Shown here: positions 36,022 through 43,911 of the stretch, one piece after another
Layout: each line of letters starts with the position of its first letter
Position numbering within the stretch: the first letter of the stretch is position 1
Source of the DNA: Aestuariicoccus sp032586235
Lineage (GTDB): Bacteria; Pseudomonadota; Alphaproteobacteria; Rhodobacterales; Rhodobacteraceae
Assembly (NCBI RefSeq): GCF_032586235.1
Contig: NZ_JAWHTD010000002.1
Coordinates: forward strand, 1-64,000
Length of the DNA stretch: 64,000 nt
Direction: 5' to 3'
Notes under the pieces: model-generated
Told to the model about the DNA's origin: nothing
Database searches by the model: none
The model's input: only the letters and a program-made list of their open reading frames with translations
Made by a program: the position numbers and the translations under genes

Positions 36022-37473
36022 ATGGCATTTCTGGGCATCGACCTGGGCACCTCTGGCCTGCGCGCCTTACTTGTCGATGACGCGGGTCGGGCGCTTGGGT
36101 CGGTCGAGCGGCATTATTCCGTCGCCAACCCTCATCCTGGCTGGTCCGAGCAGGATCCGGCGGAATGGATCGCCGCGCTTGACAGCGCGGTGGCCCAGAT
36201 GCGCGACACCCTCCCCGCCTTTGCCGATCTGCGCGGGATCGGTGTAGCGGGGCATATGCACGGCGCGACGCTGCTGGATGCCGAGGGGCGCGTTCTGCGC
36301 CCCTGCATTCTGTGGAATGACACAAGATCGCAGGCGCAGGCGGCACGGCTCGACGCGGTCGAGGGCGTCCGCGCGCTGTCGGGCAATATCGTCTTTCCCG
36401 GCTTCACCGCGCCCAAGCTGGACTGGGTGCGCGAGAACGAGCCCGGCATCTTCGCCCAGGTGGCCAAGGTGCTGCTGCCCGCGGCCTATCTCAACTTTTA
36501 CCTGACCGGGGCCTACGTGGCCGACATGTCCGACAGCGCGGGCACCTCGTGGCTGGACGTGGGTCGCCGCGACTGGTCGAATGATCTGCTGGCGCAGGGC
36601 CACATGCGCCGCGACCAGATGCCGGATCTGGTCGAAGGGTCGGAGGCCGCGGGGCTGCTGCGTGCCGATCTGGGCGCGGCCTGGGGCGTGAAAGGCCCGG
36701 TCACGGTGGCGGGCGGCGCGGGCGACAATGCCGCCGCCGCCTGCGGGATCGGCGCGTTGGACGAAGGGCAGGGCTTTGTGTCACTGGGCACCTCGGGGGT
36801 GCTGTTGTCGGCACGGGACGGTTATCGCCCTGCGCCGGAAACGGCTGTGCATACCTTTTGCCACGCGGTGCCCGGGCGCTGGTATCAGATGGGCGTGATG
36901 CTGTCTGCGACGGACAGCCTGAACTGGCTGGCGCGGATCACCGGGCAGCGTCCGGCCGACCTGACCGCCGATCTGGGCGAGACCCTGCAAGCGCCCGGCA
37001 CGGTGCGGTTTCTGCCCTATCTCTCGGGCGAGCGGACGCCGCATAACGACGCCGGGATCCGTGGCAGTTTCACCGGCCTCGCCACCGGCACGACCCGGCA
37101 GGACATGACACGTGCGGTTCTCGAGGGCGTGTCGTTCGCCATGCGCGACAGCCTCGAGGCGCTGCGGCAGACCGGCGCCCGGATGGAGAGCCTCTTTGCC
37201 ATCGGTGGCGGAACCGCGTCGCGCTATTGGGTGCGTCTGATGGCGACGGTGCTGGACCTGCCGCTGCATCTGCCTGCGGGCGGTGAGTTCGGCGCGGCGC
37301 TGGGCGCGGCCCGGCTGGGCATGGCGGCCACCACCGGGGCAAAGGCCGAAGAGATCATGACCCCGCCTGATATCGCCGAAACGGTCCAGCCCGAGACGAC
37401 CCTGCGCGCCGATTTCGACACGGCCTATCAACGCTTCCGTGCCGCCTATCCGGCGATCCGGGCCATTCAATAG
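36022..37473 (+). CDS. xylB: xylulokinase
   Basis: A 483-residue FGGY-family kinase that phosphorylates D-xylulose to xylulose 5-phosphate. It begins FLGIDLGTSGLRALLVDD (first ATP-binding segment). It also has GHMHGATLLD, LWNDTRSQAQA, GGAGDNAAAACGIG and the second signature FLPYLSGERTPHND, plus AIGGGTASRYWVRLMA. MHG and GERTPH are diagnostic for XylB over other FGGY kinases. No xylose isomerase or transporter is beside it, so its pathway role may be in other pentose or pentitol catabolism. Confidence 0.93.
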   Translation: MAFLGIDLGTSGLRALLVDDAGRALGSVERHYSVANPHPGWSEQDPAEWIAALDSAVAQMRDTLPAFADLRGIGVAGHMHGATLLDAEGRVLRPCILWNDTRSQAQAARLDAVEGVRALSGNIVFPGFTAPKLDWVRENEPGIFAQVAKVLLPAAYLNFYLTGAYVADMSDSAGTSWLDVGRRDWSNDLLAQGHMRRDQMPDLVEGSEAAGLLRADLGAAWGVKGPVTVAGGAGDNAAAACGIGALDEGQGFVSLGTSGVLLSARDGYRPAPETAVHTFCHAVPGRWYQMGVMLSATDSLNWLARITGQRPADLTADLGETLQAPGTVRFLPYLSGERTPHNDAGIRGSFTGLATGTTRQDMTRAVLEGVSFAMRDSLEALRQTGARMESLFAIGGGTASRYWVRLMATVLDLPLHLPAGGEFGAALGAARLGMAATTGAKAEEIMTPPDIAETVQPETTLRADFDTAYQRFRAAYPAIRAIQ

Positions 37474-37484
37474 CGCTCTGCGGG

Positions 37485-40400
37485 TCAGAGAAAGACGAAA
37501 TCGTCCAGCCCGAGGTCCCCGGCCGAGACACCTTCCAAAAGAATGCTGTGGCCCTGATATTCGATCAGCGCGCCCTGCGCGGTGCCGGTGATATCCAGGG
37601 CCGCGAACTTGCCCGCAAGGCCGGACCCCGGGGCGTTCTCGACCCCGGTCAGCCGCAGGCGGTCGGGTCCATCCTCGAAATCGGTGATGACGTCGGCGTC
37701 GCCGTCCCGGAAGGCATTGAAGACGAAGACATCCGCGCCCGCCCCGCCGGACAGGGTATCGTCGCCGTCGCCGCCGTTGAGCGTATCGTTTCCGGCATTG
37801 CCTGCGATCATGTCGTTGCGGCCGCCGCCCGCCAGAAAGTCGTTCCCGTCGCCGCCGCTGATGGTGTCGTTCCCCTCGCCGCCGCCGATGGAATCGCTGC
37901 CGCCGTCGCCGGAAAGCAGGTCGGAACCGGCCCCGCCGCCGAGGCTGTCGTCGCCCGCTCCGCCGTTCACGGTATCGTCGTGGAACGACGCCCCCAGCGT
38001 GTCGGCCCCGTCGCCACCGCTCAGCAGGTCGTTGCCGGGGCCGCCGTTGACCACGTCATCGCCCGCGCCGCCGTCCATGGTATCGTCGTCCTGGCCGCCG
38101 CCCATGAAATCGTCGCCCCCGTCGCCGGTCATGCTGTCGTTGCCCGGCCCGCCACCGATAAGGTCGCCCCCGGGTCCGCCCGACACCACGTCGTTTCCGG
38201 CAGAGGCCGCGATATTGTCGCTGCCGTCGCCGCCGGACAGCGTGTCGTCGCCATCCTGGCCCAGCAGGGAATCGTTGCCCTCGCCCGACGAAAGCAGATC
38301 GTCCCCGTCGCCGCCCTGCACCAGATCGTCGCCCGCGCCGCTGTCGATGGTGTCGTCGCCGCCCTGGCCTGCGATGATATCCCCGGCCTCGGTGCCCTGG
38401 ATGCTGTCGGGCTCTGCCGTGCCCTCGAACGGATCGGGGGCGTCCGGGTCGACCGCGACCGAGCCCAGCAATTCGGTCAGTTCCTCGGCGCTGCCGGTGA
38501 GCACCAGGTCGTTGACCCCGGCAGGCAAGGGGCCCAGTTCGGTCATGCCGCCGGTGCCGGAGTCAATGTGGTAGAGCGCCTGCGGCGTACCGGGCGCATC
38601 GGCAGGTCGCCCCGCACCGAAGAGCTGCCCGTCCTCGTTGTAGGCGATGGCGTCCAGCCAGATCGCGCCGTCCAGAAACACCAGATGCTGGTAGGGGGCG
38701 GAGTCACTGGGCGGCAGCGCAACATTCAAGAGCCGCTGCCCGACGGCAAAGGTCTCTTGCTCGACGTAGCGCGTCAACGCGGTAAGCGTGCCGCCGTGCG
38801 CCGCGGAATCGAGCGGCTGGCCCGGCAGGGCGTAAAAGCCCCGCGAATAGATCACGCTTGGATCGCTGCTGCCGATCAGCGGGTCCGAGGCGACCAGATC
38901 GCCGTAGTTCCAATCCGCCATGCCGAGGGGTACGTCGCTCTGCCAGGTGACGCCGTCGAAATCCTCGAGCCCCGGTTCCAGGTCGAGCATCACAAGCGCG
39001 CCGGAGATCAGCGTGTTGCCCCCGCCCGGGGTGAACGCATAGGCGCCGGTCAGGGCGACCTCGCCATAGCCCGGCACGTGGTCGAAAGCGTCGGGATCGA
39101 CGTTCCAGGCATAGTCGCCAAGCCAGAGTTCGCTGCGGACCGGGGCGCCGTCATCCGCATCGGTCGAGATCACGCGCAGGCTGGAACCGCCGCCGTAATA
39201 CCCGCCGGAATTGATGAAGGACGCAAAACCCTCTCCCGCGCTGGCCAGGTGACCGGCGGCGTCCACTGTCAGATTGTCACCCGTATGGTCGGGGTTCAGC
39301 GTGTCGTAGACCGACGAGCTGAGCACCTCGATCAGCCCGACGCTGTCGCCCACCGCAAAGAGGCCTGCCTCGACGTCGAGCGGGATGCTCTCACCGGTGG
39401 TCACGAAATCGAGCCTTTCGACACCGTTCAGCAGCACGCTGTTATCGGCATCGATCTCATAGAGAAAGCCGCCGCCGGGGCGCTGGTCGCTCAGCCGGTC
39501 GGGATCGAAGGCCGCGCCGTGGATCGCGACGACATCCTCGCCCTCGCCCCCGTTGATGGTGTCGTGGCCAAGGGCAAAGCTGTCGTCGCTGTTGACGTAG
39601 ACCGTGTCGTCGCCCGCCAAACCGTTGAACGTCATGTCACCCGCCGCGCCGAAGACGGTGTCGGATTCTTCGGTTCCGGTTACGGCGACGCCCGCGACAC
39701 GGTCGATGGCGGTCTCGAACGCCTCTGACGCGAAATAGCTGGAGGTCTGCGCATTGGCGACGAGCGATGCAAAATCGTAGTCCTGCAGCAGCTGCATCGC
39801 CTCGGAGGCATCGGCATAGGCCGCCGCCGTATTGGCCAGATCGATGATGATCGTGGCGATATCGACCAGATCGCCGATCACCGGAACGAGCCCGATTTTC
39901 TCCTCGACCGTCAGCGGCCGGAACAGGAAATCGAAGACCGGATTGTCCTCGCCCAGCGACAGATCGAAGGGCACCGATTCCACCATGAAGCTGGCGTAGT
40001 TCAGCAAGGTGCCGACCTGCTGCTGCAGAAAGTTCAGATGGGCGAAGTGTTCTTCGATCTGAACGAAGTCCTCGACGGTGACCGGCGTGGGGTCCTCAAG
40101 CCCGATGCCCTGGATGTTGTGCAGGCTGGCGATCAGCTCGGCCCGCACCTGCGACAGGGTGCCCGCGGCGTCGCGGGCCGCGGACAGTGCGACATAGGCC
40201 GAGTAATCGCCGATGTGGTCTGTCAGCGGCTCTAGCGCGGCGTTCAGTCCGATCACGTTGCCAAGCGCCGCGGCCACGTCTTCCAGAGGCCCCGGCAAGC
40301 GGCCGAAGACCGCCTTTAGCGTGGCGCCCCAGGCGACGCCAAAGACAAACTCGCCAAACGGAATGATGTTTTGCGCCGCCTCTTCCAAGGTTTCGGCGTC

Positions 40401-40706
40401 GAGTTGCTGGGACAGGTAAAGCAGATCGTTGTGGATGGCCTCTTGCACCGCCTCGACATAGGTCAGGCTGAACACCGTGCCTTGCGCTTCGGACAGGTTG
40501 GTCTGCAGGTTCGTGCCGCTGCCGATGGAAAACAGATATTCGTAGATCTGCAAAAGCTGCGCGCGGTCTTCCTCTGGCGGCACGATGATCGCGCCGTCGC
40601 TGTCTGTGATCGTGATGTCCTGCGGGGCGTCGGGCCGTGTCGGGAAGGCGACGGAATAGACGCCGCTGCCGAGCTCGACGAGGATATTCTGGAAATCCGG
40701 TGCCAT
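37485..40706 (-). CDS. RTX repeat (hemolysin-type calcium-binding) protein
   Basis: A 1073-residue protein with a non-repetitive N-terminal region of about 340 residues, a short GxxGxD cluster near 350-410, a mid region of about 350 residues, and about two dozen GGxGxDxxx nonapeptides from roughly residue 770 to 1000. It ends in the hydrophobic, aspartate-rich tail typical of type I secretion substrates (HSILLEGVSAGDLGLDDFVFL). There is no N-terminal signal peptide. It should be exported by a HlyB/HlyD/TolC-type system not in this window, and bind calcium outside the cell. The middle part matches no enzyme I recognise. Start 40706 has AGGGGC upstream. Confidence 0.92.
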   Translation of the reverse strand: MAPDFQNILVELGSGVYSVAFPTRPDAPQDITITDSDGAIIVPPEEDRAQLLQIYEYLFSIGSGTNLQTNLSEAQGTVFSLTYVEAVQEAIHNDLLYLSQQLDAETLEEAAQNIIPFGEFVFGVAWGATLKAVFGRLPGPLEDVAAALGNVIGLNAALEPLTDHIGDYSAYVALSAARDAAGTLSQVRAELIASLHNIQGIGLEDPTPVTVEDFVQIEEHFAHLNFLQQQVGTLLNYASFMVESVPFDLSLGEDNPVFDFLFRPLTVEEKIGLVPVIGDLVDIATIIIDLANTAAAYADASEAMQLLQDYDFASLVANAQTSSYFASEAFETAIDRVAGVAVTGTEESDTVFGAAGDMTFNGLAGDDTVYVNSDDSFALGHDTINGGEGEDVVAIHGAAFDPDRLSDQRPGGGFLYEIDADNSVLLNGVERLDFVTTGESIPLDVEAGLFAVGDSVGLIEVLSSSVYDTLNPDHTGDNLTVDAAGHLASAGEGFASFINSGGYYGGGSSLRVISTDADDGAPVRSELWLGDYAWNVDPDAFDHVPGYGEVALTGAYAFTPGGGNTLISGALVMLDLEPGLEDFDGVTWQSDVPLGMADWNYGDLVASDPLIGSSDPSVIYSRGFYALPGQPLDSAAHGGTLTALTRYVEQETFAVGQRLLNVALPPSDSAPYQHLVFLDGAIWLDAIAYNEDGQLFGAGRPADAPGTPQALYHIDSGTGGMTELGPLPAGVNDLVLTGSAEELTELLGSVAVDPDAPDPFEGTAEPDSIQGTEAGDIIAGQGGDDTIDSGAGDDLVQGGDGDDLLSSGEGNDSLLGQDGDDTLSGGDGSDNIAASAGNDVVSGGPGGDLIGGGPGNDSMTGDGGDDFMGGGQDDDTMDGGAGDDVVNGGPGNDLLSGGDGADTLGASFHDDTVNGGAGDDSLGGGAGSDLLSGDGGSDSIGGGEGNDTISGGDGNDFLAGGGRNDMIAGNAGNDTLNGGDGDDTLSGGAGADVFVFNAFRDGDADVITDFEDGPDRLRLTGVENAPGSGLAGKFAALDITGTAQGALIEYQGHSILLEGVSAGDLGLDDFVFL

Positions 40707-40810
40707 GGTCTGCCCCTGGTAAATCAATGCGCACGGTCGGCAGTCCAAACTCGGAACACCACGGGACCATTAGTGCGCGGGCACGCTTGTGCGTGATCTC
40801 GGGGCTGCAT

Positions 40811-40948
40811 ATGCGGTGGAACCTTCGCGCCATCCCTTGGAAGATGAACCGAAGGCGCGGTGACTGGTACTACATCGCGGCATGTGAGCGAGCGGACCCG
40901 AAAAGCGACGACGAGATTCTTGCCGCTTTCCAAGCGGAAAACGCTTGA
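40811..40948 (+). CDS. small ORF upstream of tRNA-Thr (doubtful)
   Basis: A 45-residue reading frame starting MRWNLRAIPWKMNRRRGDWY and ending DEEIL-type residues DDEILAAFQAENA. A GGGG run lies about 6 bases before the ATG. Third codon positions are about two-thirds G or C, lower than in the neighbours but not random. It is divergent from the RTX gene. It could equally be chance. Confidence 0.3.
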   Translation: MRWNLRAIPWKMNRRRGDWYYIAACERADPKSDDEILAAFQAENA

Positions 40949-40973
40949 ACGGACCGGCCGCTGCGTTTAAACG
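40945..40973 (+). promoter_or_regulatory. candidate promoter and palindrome ahead of tRNA-Thr
   Basis: TTGAAC (40945-40950), 17 bases, then TAAACG (40968-40973) gives a plausible sigma-70-type promoter whose start would fall near 40980, a few bases before the tRNA. The -10 region lies within the perfect 14-bp palindrome TGCGTTTAAACGCA (40962-40975). Confidence 0.4.
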
Positions 40974-40985
40974 CACGGGCGGTTC

Positions 40986-41061
40986 GCCTCAATAGCTCAG
41001 CTGGTAGAGCAGGTCCTTCGTAAGGACAAGGTCGGGGGTTCGAGTCCCTCTTGAGGCACCA
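40986..41061 (+). tRNA. tRNA-Thr(CGT)
   Basis: A 76-base cloverleaf with encoded CCA. The acceptor arms are GCCTCAA (40986-40992) and TTGAGGC (41051-41057), followed by discriminator A and CCA. The D arm is GCTC/GAGC, and the anticodon loop TTCGTAA places CGT at 41019-41021, reading ACG (threonine). The T arm contains GGTTCGAGTCC. The first anticodon-stem pair is a G-A mismatch. The antisense strand gives the familiar spurious peptide ending TRTPDLVLTKDLLYQLSY. Confidence 0.95.
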
Positions 41062-41064
41062 TTC

Positions 41065-41472
41065 TTAGTCATCATCCATCGTACCACAAAGGGTGCAACG
41101 TGCTCCATTGAAGTATGGGTTGCCACAACTTGGGCACAGCATGTGATTTGGGATGTTTGGGCCCGAACGCCCTGCTCCATAACCATAGTGTTGCTTCACT
41201 ACCCGCAGTGCACCACCACTCACAAGAAACCCAAAACCGAGGTCGAGCGGTTCGCCTCTTAGCGCGTCAGGTCGCTGCGCTTCGTGCCACGCCGCATAGT
41301 CTCGTAGAGCGACTTCGAGCCCCTCACGTTTTTCCTGCTTGGCTGTCTTTGCCTCTAGCGCGAGGATGATGGCAGCGATGTTTGTCTCTGGTTGGTGGTC
41401 GCTTCTGACCTGCTCGGCACGCTTCTTGGCTTTCGCTGAGCGGTCTACCTTGGACAAAATTTCCAGTCCCAC
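41065..41472 (-). CDS. hypothetical zinc-ribbon protein
   Basis: A 135-residue protein that I do not recognise. The N-terminal half is charged and helical (KAKKRAEQVRSDHQPET, KTAKQEKREGLEVALRDYA). The C-terminus carries a zinc ribbon, CPSCGNPYFNGARCTLCG. Codon use and GC content are clearly lower than in flanking genes. The start is a GTG at 41472, but the same frame stays open and protein-like for another 17 codons up to a TAG, so the annotated start may not be the original one. It ends 3 bases from the tRNA-Thr, within a patch that looks acquired. Confidence 0.5.
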   Translation of the reverse strand: MGLEILSKVDRSAKAKKRAEQVRSDHQPETNIAAIILALEAKTAKQEKREGLEVALRDYAAWHEAQRPDALRGEPLDLGFGFLVSGGALRVVKQHYGYGAGRSGPNIPNHMLCPSCGNPYFNGARCTLCGTMDDD

Positions 41473-42069
41473 GATGGGCGCATCGTAGGCAATGCCGGAC
41501 TTTTCAAGTTGCAGCCGCTATGGGATGGTCGCCAGTTTTGAAAAGACTCGATCTAGAAATCTGCCGGAAGCCCCAGCTTCGCAACCAGTGCAGCTAGCTC
41601 ATTCGGCTTGTCATTTAATCTACCGCTACCACATGCTCAACGTGCATCTCACCGGAGGCGACCGGGCGGCGACACAGCCGCCATGTTCCAGCCATATGGT
41701 TTCTCTTTCCGCTGCTGAGAATATCCGTCTGCTCATCGAACCGATTTAGCCGCACCGACTGAATGTGGCCAGCGTGGCGAAAACAAACGTCACACTTCGA
41801 ACTTGCGATTTCTCGTGACATTCTCGAAAACGAGATTTTCAAAATCGCCTAACATCTTGATTATGTTTTGGAAAAGTGCCGCTTGAGCACTCATTGCGAA
41901 TGACGTGCTCTACCAGCGGAGCTACGGCGGCGTGCGGGACGCGGGCGTCCCACTGGTCTTCTTCTGCGCCGCGGGTGTGGTGTGCCGCGGCTTTACCGGC
42001 GTTCCGTTTAACCGTCCTCTGGCGTCGTGCAAGCATACAAATCAGGTGGCGCGGCACCAAGGAACGGAG
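41473..42069. other. AT-richer accessory patch without a confident gene
   Basis: About 600 bases between the zinc-ribbon ORF and the sulP gene. GC content is lower than elsewhere. On the minus strand a 75-codon frame (41615-41842) with CDVC and several histidines runs, after a one-base shift, into a second protein-like stretch ending at 41553. A small hairpin TCTCG-AAAA-CGAGA-TTTT lies at 41822-41839. A degenerate tRNA fragment is at 41876-41931. No integrase or transposase is visible. Confidence 0.5.
41876..41931 (-). pseudogene. truncated tRNA (tRNA-Thr-like) fragment
   Basis: On the minus strand, from 41931, GCCGCC is followed by a near-normal D arm (TAGCTC, GCTGGTA, GAGC), an anticodon arm with loop TTCGCAA, and then directly AAGCGGCAC. 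The latter can pair with the 5' GCCGC as an acceptor stem. The variable loop and T arm are missing, so it cannot be functional. The layout and the GCCGC/GCGGC acceptor stem resemble common bacterial tRNA-Thr sequences. The D arm is shared with the intact tRNA-Thr(CGT) nearby, in opposite orientation. Confidence 0.6.
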
Positions 42070-43821
42070 TCAGAGATAGTCGTATTTTTCCGGGTCGGAG
42101 GTGTGCAGGCTTTTGCCCAGCGTCGCCCAGGCGTCGTATTGCGCCAGGAAGACCTTGCCGTTCAGCTCGTCCAGGAAATGCGACTTGCGCAGGCGGTCCA
42201 TCACGGGGCCCTTGACCTCGGACAGGTGAAAGCCGATGCCGATCTCTTTCAGGCGGGTGTTGATCGCCTCGAGGCTTTCCAGCGCCGAAAAGTCGATCTC
42301 GTTCACCGCCGAGCACATCAGGACCACGTTGCGGGTCTTGCAATCGGTGCTGGTACGGGTCTGGATCAGGTCCTGCAGAAAGCGGGCGTTGACGAAATAG
42401 AGGCTTTCGTCGACGCGCAGCATCAGCAGTTCGGGATCGGTTTCGACCCGGTGGCGATTGATGTTGCGAAAGTGCTGGGTGCCGGGGACAAGCCCGACCT
42501 CGGCCACGTGGGGCCGCGAGGTCTTGTAGAGGTGCAGCCCGATCGACACCAGAACGCCGGTGGCAACGCCGGTTTCGACGCCAAGCGCCAGGGTCAGCAC
42601 GATGGTCGCCAGGACGGCGGCGAAGTCGGATCGGGAATATGTCCAGGTCTTTTTCAGGATCGACAGGTCGATCAGGCTGACCACGGCGACGATGATCGTC
42701 GCGGCCAGCGTGGCCTTGGGCAGGTAATAGACCAGCGGGGTCAGGCCGATGGCCGCGATGGCCAGCCCGGCGGCGGTATAGACCCCGGCGGCCGGGGTCC
42801 GCGCGCCCGCGTCGAAATTGACGACCGAGCGGGAAAAGCCGCCAGTTACGGGAAACCCGCCGGTGAAGGCCGCGCCAAGGTTGGCGGCGCCGAGGCCGAT
42901 CAGTTCCTGATCCGGGTCGATGCTCTGGCGTTTCTTGGCGGCAAGGGTCTGTGCGACCGACACGGATTCCACGAAACCGATGATCGAGATCATGATCGCC
43001 GGCACCGCAAGCTGCCGGATCAGATCGAGGCTGAGCCCGGGCATGGTGAAGGGCGGCAGGCTTTGCGGCACCTCGCCCACGATCTTCACCCCTTGACCGT
43101 CCAGCCCGAAAATCCAGACCGACAGCGTGGTGACGACGACCGCGGCCACCGGCCCGGCCTTGGTCGCGACATCGGCCAGTTTCGGCGACAGCCCGGCGTT
43201 GCGCAGCAGGGGCTTCAGCCCCTTGCGGACCCAGAAGAGAAAGCCGGTCGCGGCCACGCCGATGATCAGGGTGATCACGCTGATCTGCCCCAGATGCGTC
43301 AGCAGCGACCCGGCCATCTCGATCAGCGTATGCCCTTCGGCGGAAATGCCCAGGATGTGCTTGAGCTGGCTGGTGGCGATCAGGATGCCCGAGGCGGTGA
43401 TGAACCCGGCAATCACCGGATGGCTGAGGAAATTGGCCAGAAAGCCCAGCCGCAACAGCCCCAGCCCCAGCAGGAACGCGCCCGACAGGAAGGCCAGAGT
43501 CAAAGCCGCGACCGCATAGCCCGCCGTGCCTTGTTCGGCGACCTGCCCGATGGCCGATGCCGTCAGCAGCGACACCACCGCCACCGGCCCCACTGCCAGC
43601 GCACGCGAGGTGCCGAACATCGCGTAAAGCACGATGGGCACGATCGAGGCATAAATCCCCGCCTCGGGCGGCAGGCCCGCTAGCAGGGCGTAGGCCAGCG
43701 ATTGCGGGATCAGCATGATCGTCACGATCACCGCCGCGGTCAGGTCGTCGGAAAATGCGGAACGGTCGTACTCACGCCCCCATTCCAGGGCGGGTACATA
43801 GCGTCTTAGCGCGTTCATCAT
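42070..43821 (-). CDS. SulP family inorganic anion transporter
   Basis: A 583-residue SulP/SLC26 transporter. It has the N-terminal membrane domain with about 12 hydrophobic segments (ALLAGLPPEAGIYASIVPI, FTGGFPVTGGFSRSVVNFDAGART signature) and a C-terminal STAS domain from about residue 440 (VDESLYFVNARFLQD, then VVLMCSAVNEIDFSALESL). Substrates of the family include sulfate and bicarbonate. Position directly downstream of a sulfide-oxidation cassette suggests sulfate or sulfite movement, by context only. The product starts MMNALRRYVPALEWGREY; about 90 bases separate it from the upstream gene. Confidence 0.93.
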   Translation of the reverse strand: MMNALRRYVPALEWGREYDRSAFSDDLTAAVIVTIMLIPQSLAYALLAGLPPEAGIYASIVPIVLYAMFGTSRALAVGPVAVVSLLTASAIGQVAEQGTAGYAVAALTLAFLSGAFLLGLGLLRLGFLANFLSHPVIAGFITASGILIATSQLKHILGISAEGHTLIEMAGSLLTHLGQISVITLIIGVAATGFLFWVRKGLKPLLRNAGLSPKLADVATKAGPVAAVVVTTLSVWIFGLDGQGVKIVGEVPQSLPPFTMPGLSLDLIRQLAVPAIMISIIGFVESVSVAQTLAAKKRQSIDPDQELIGLGAANLGAAFTGGFPVTGGFSRSVVNFDAGARTPAAGVYTAAGLAIAAIGLTPLVYYLPKATLAATIIVAVVSLIDLSILKKTWTYSRSDFAAVLATIVLTLALGVETGVATGVLVSIGLHLYKTSRPHVAEVGLVPGTQHFRNINRHRVETDPELLMLRVDESLYFVNARFLQDLIQTRTSTDCKTRNVVLMCSAVNEIDFSALESLEAINTRLKEIGIGFHLSEVKGPVMDRLRKSHFLDELNGKVFLAQYDAWATLGKSLHTSDPEKYDYL

Positions 43822-43911
43822 CGGTCTTCGTCCATTCTTGGTGAATGCGGGCCGGGGCGCGTTCGGGCCCGCATTCGGCAGTCTTGCCCGTGGCCGGGCG
43901 GAAAGGTCGGC

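Noticed and set aside
37740..38420. Tandem DNA repeats or CRISPR-like array
   Set aside because: The periodicity is 27 bases, the codon length of RTX nonapeptides, and lies inside an open reading frame.
37548..39728. Very long plus-strand ORF opposite the RTX gene
   Set aside because: It is the antisense shadow of the repeat-rich RTX coding sequence; periodic Val/Ala/Gly content mirrors the GGxGxD repeats.
40989..41186. Minus-strand ORF ending in TRTPDLVLTKDLLYQLSY
   Set aside because: This is the antisense reading of the tRNA-Thr gene, a common annotation artefact.
41492..41749. Plus-strand ORF of 85 codons in the accessory patch
   Set aside because: Opposes the more protein-like minus-strand frames and has no ribosome binding site.
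41839..42060. Minus-strand ORF of 73 codons
   Set aside because: It overlaps the tRNA-like fragment, is basic and low in complexity, and has no ribosome site or recognisable motif.
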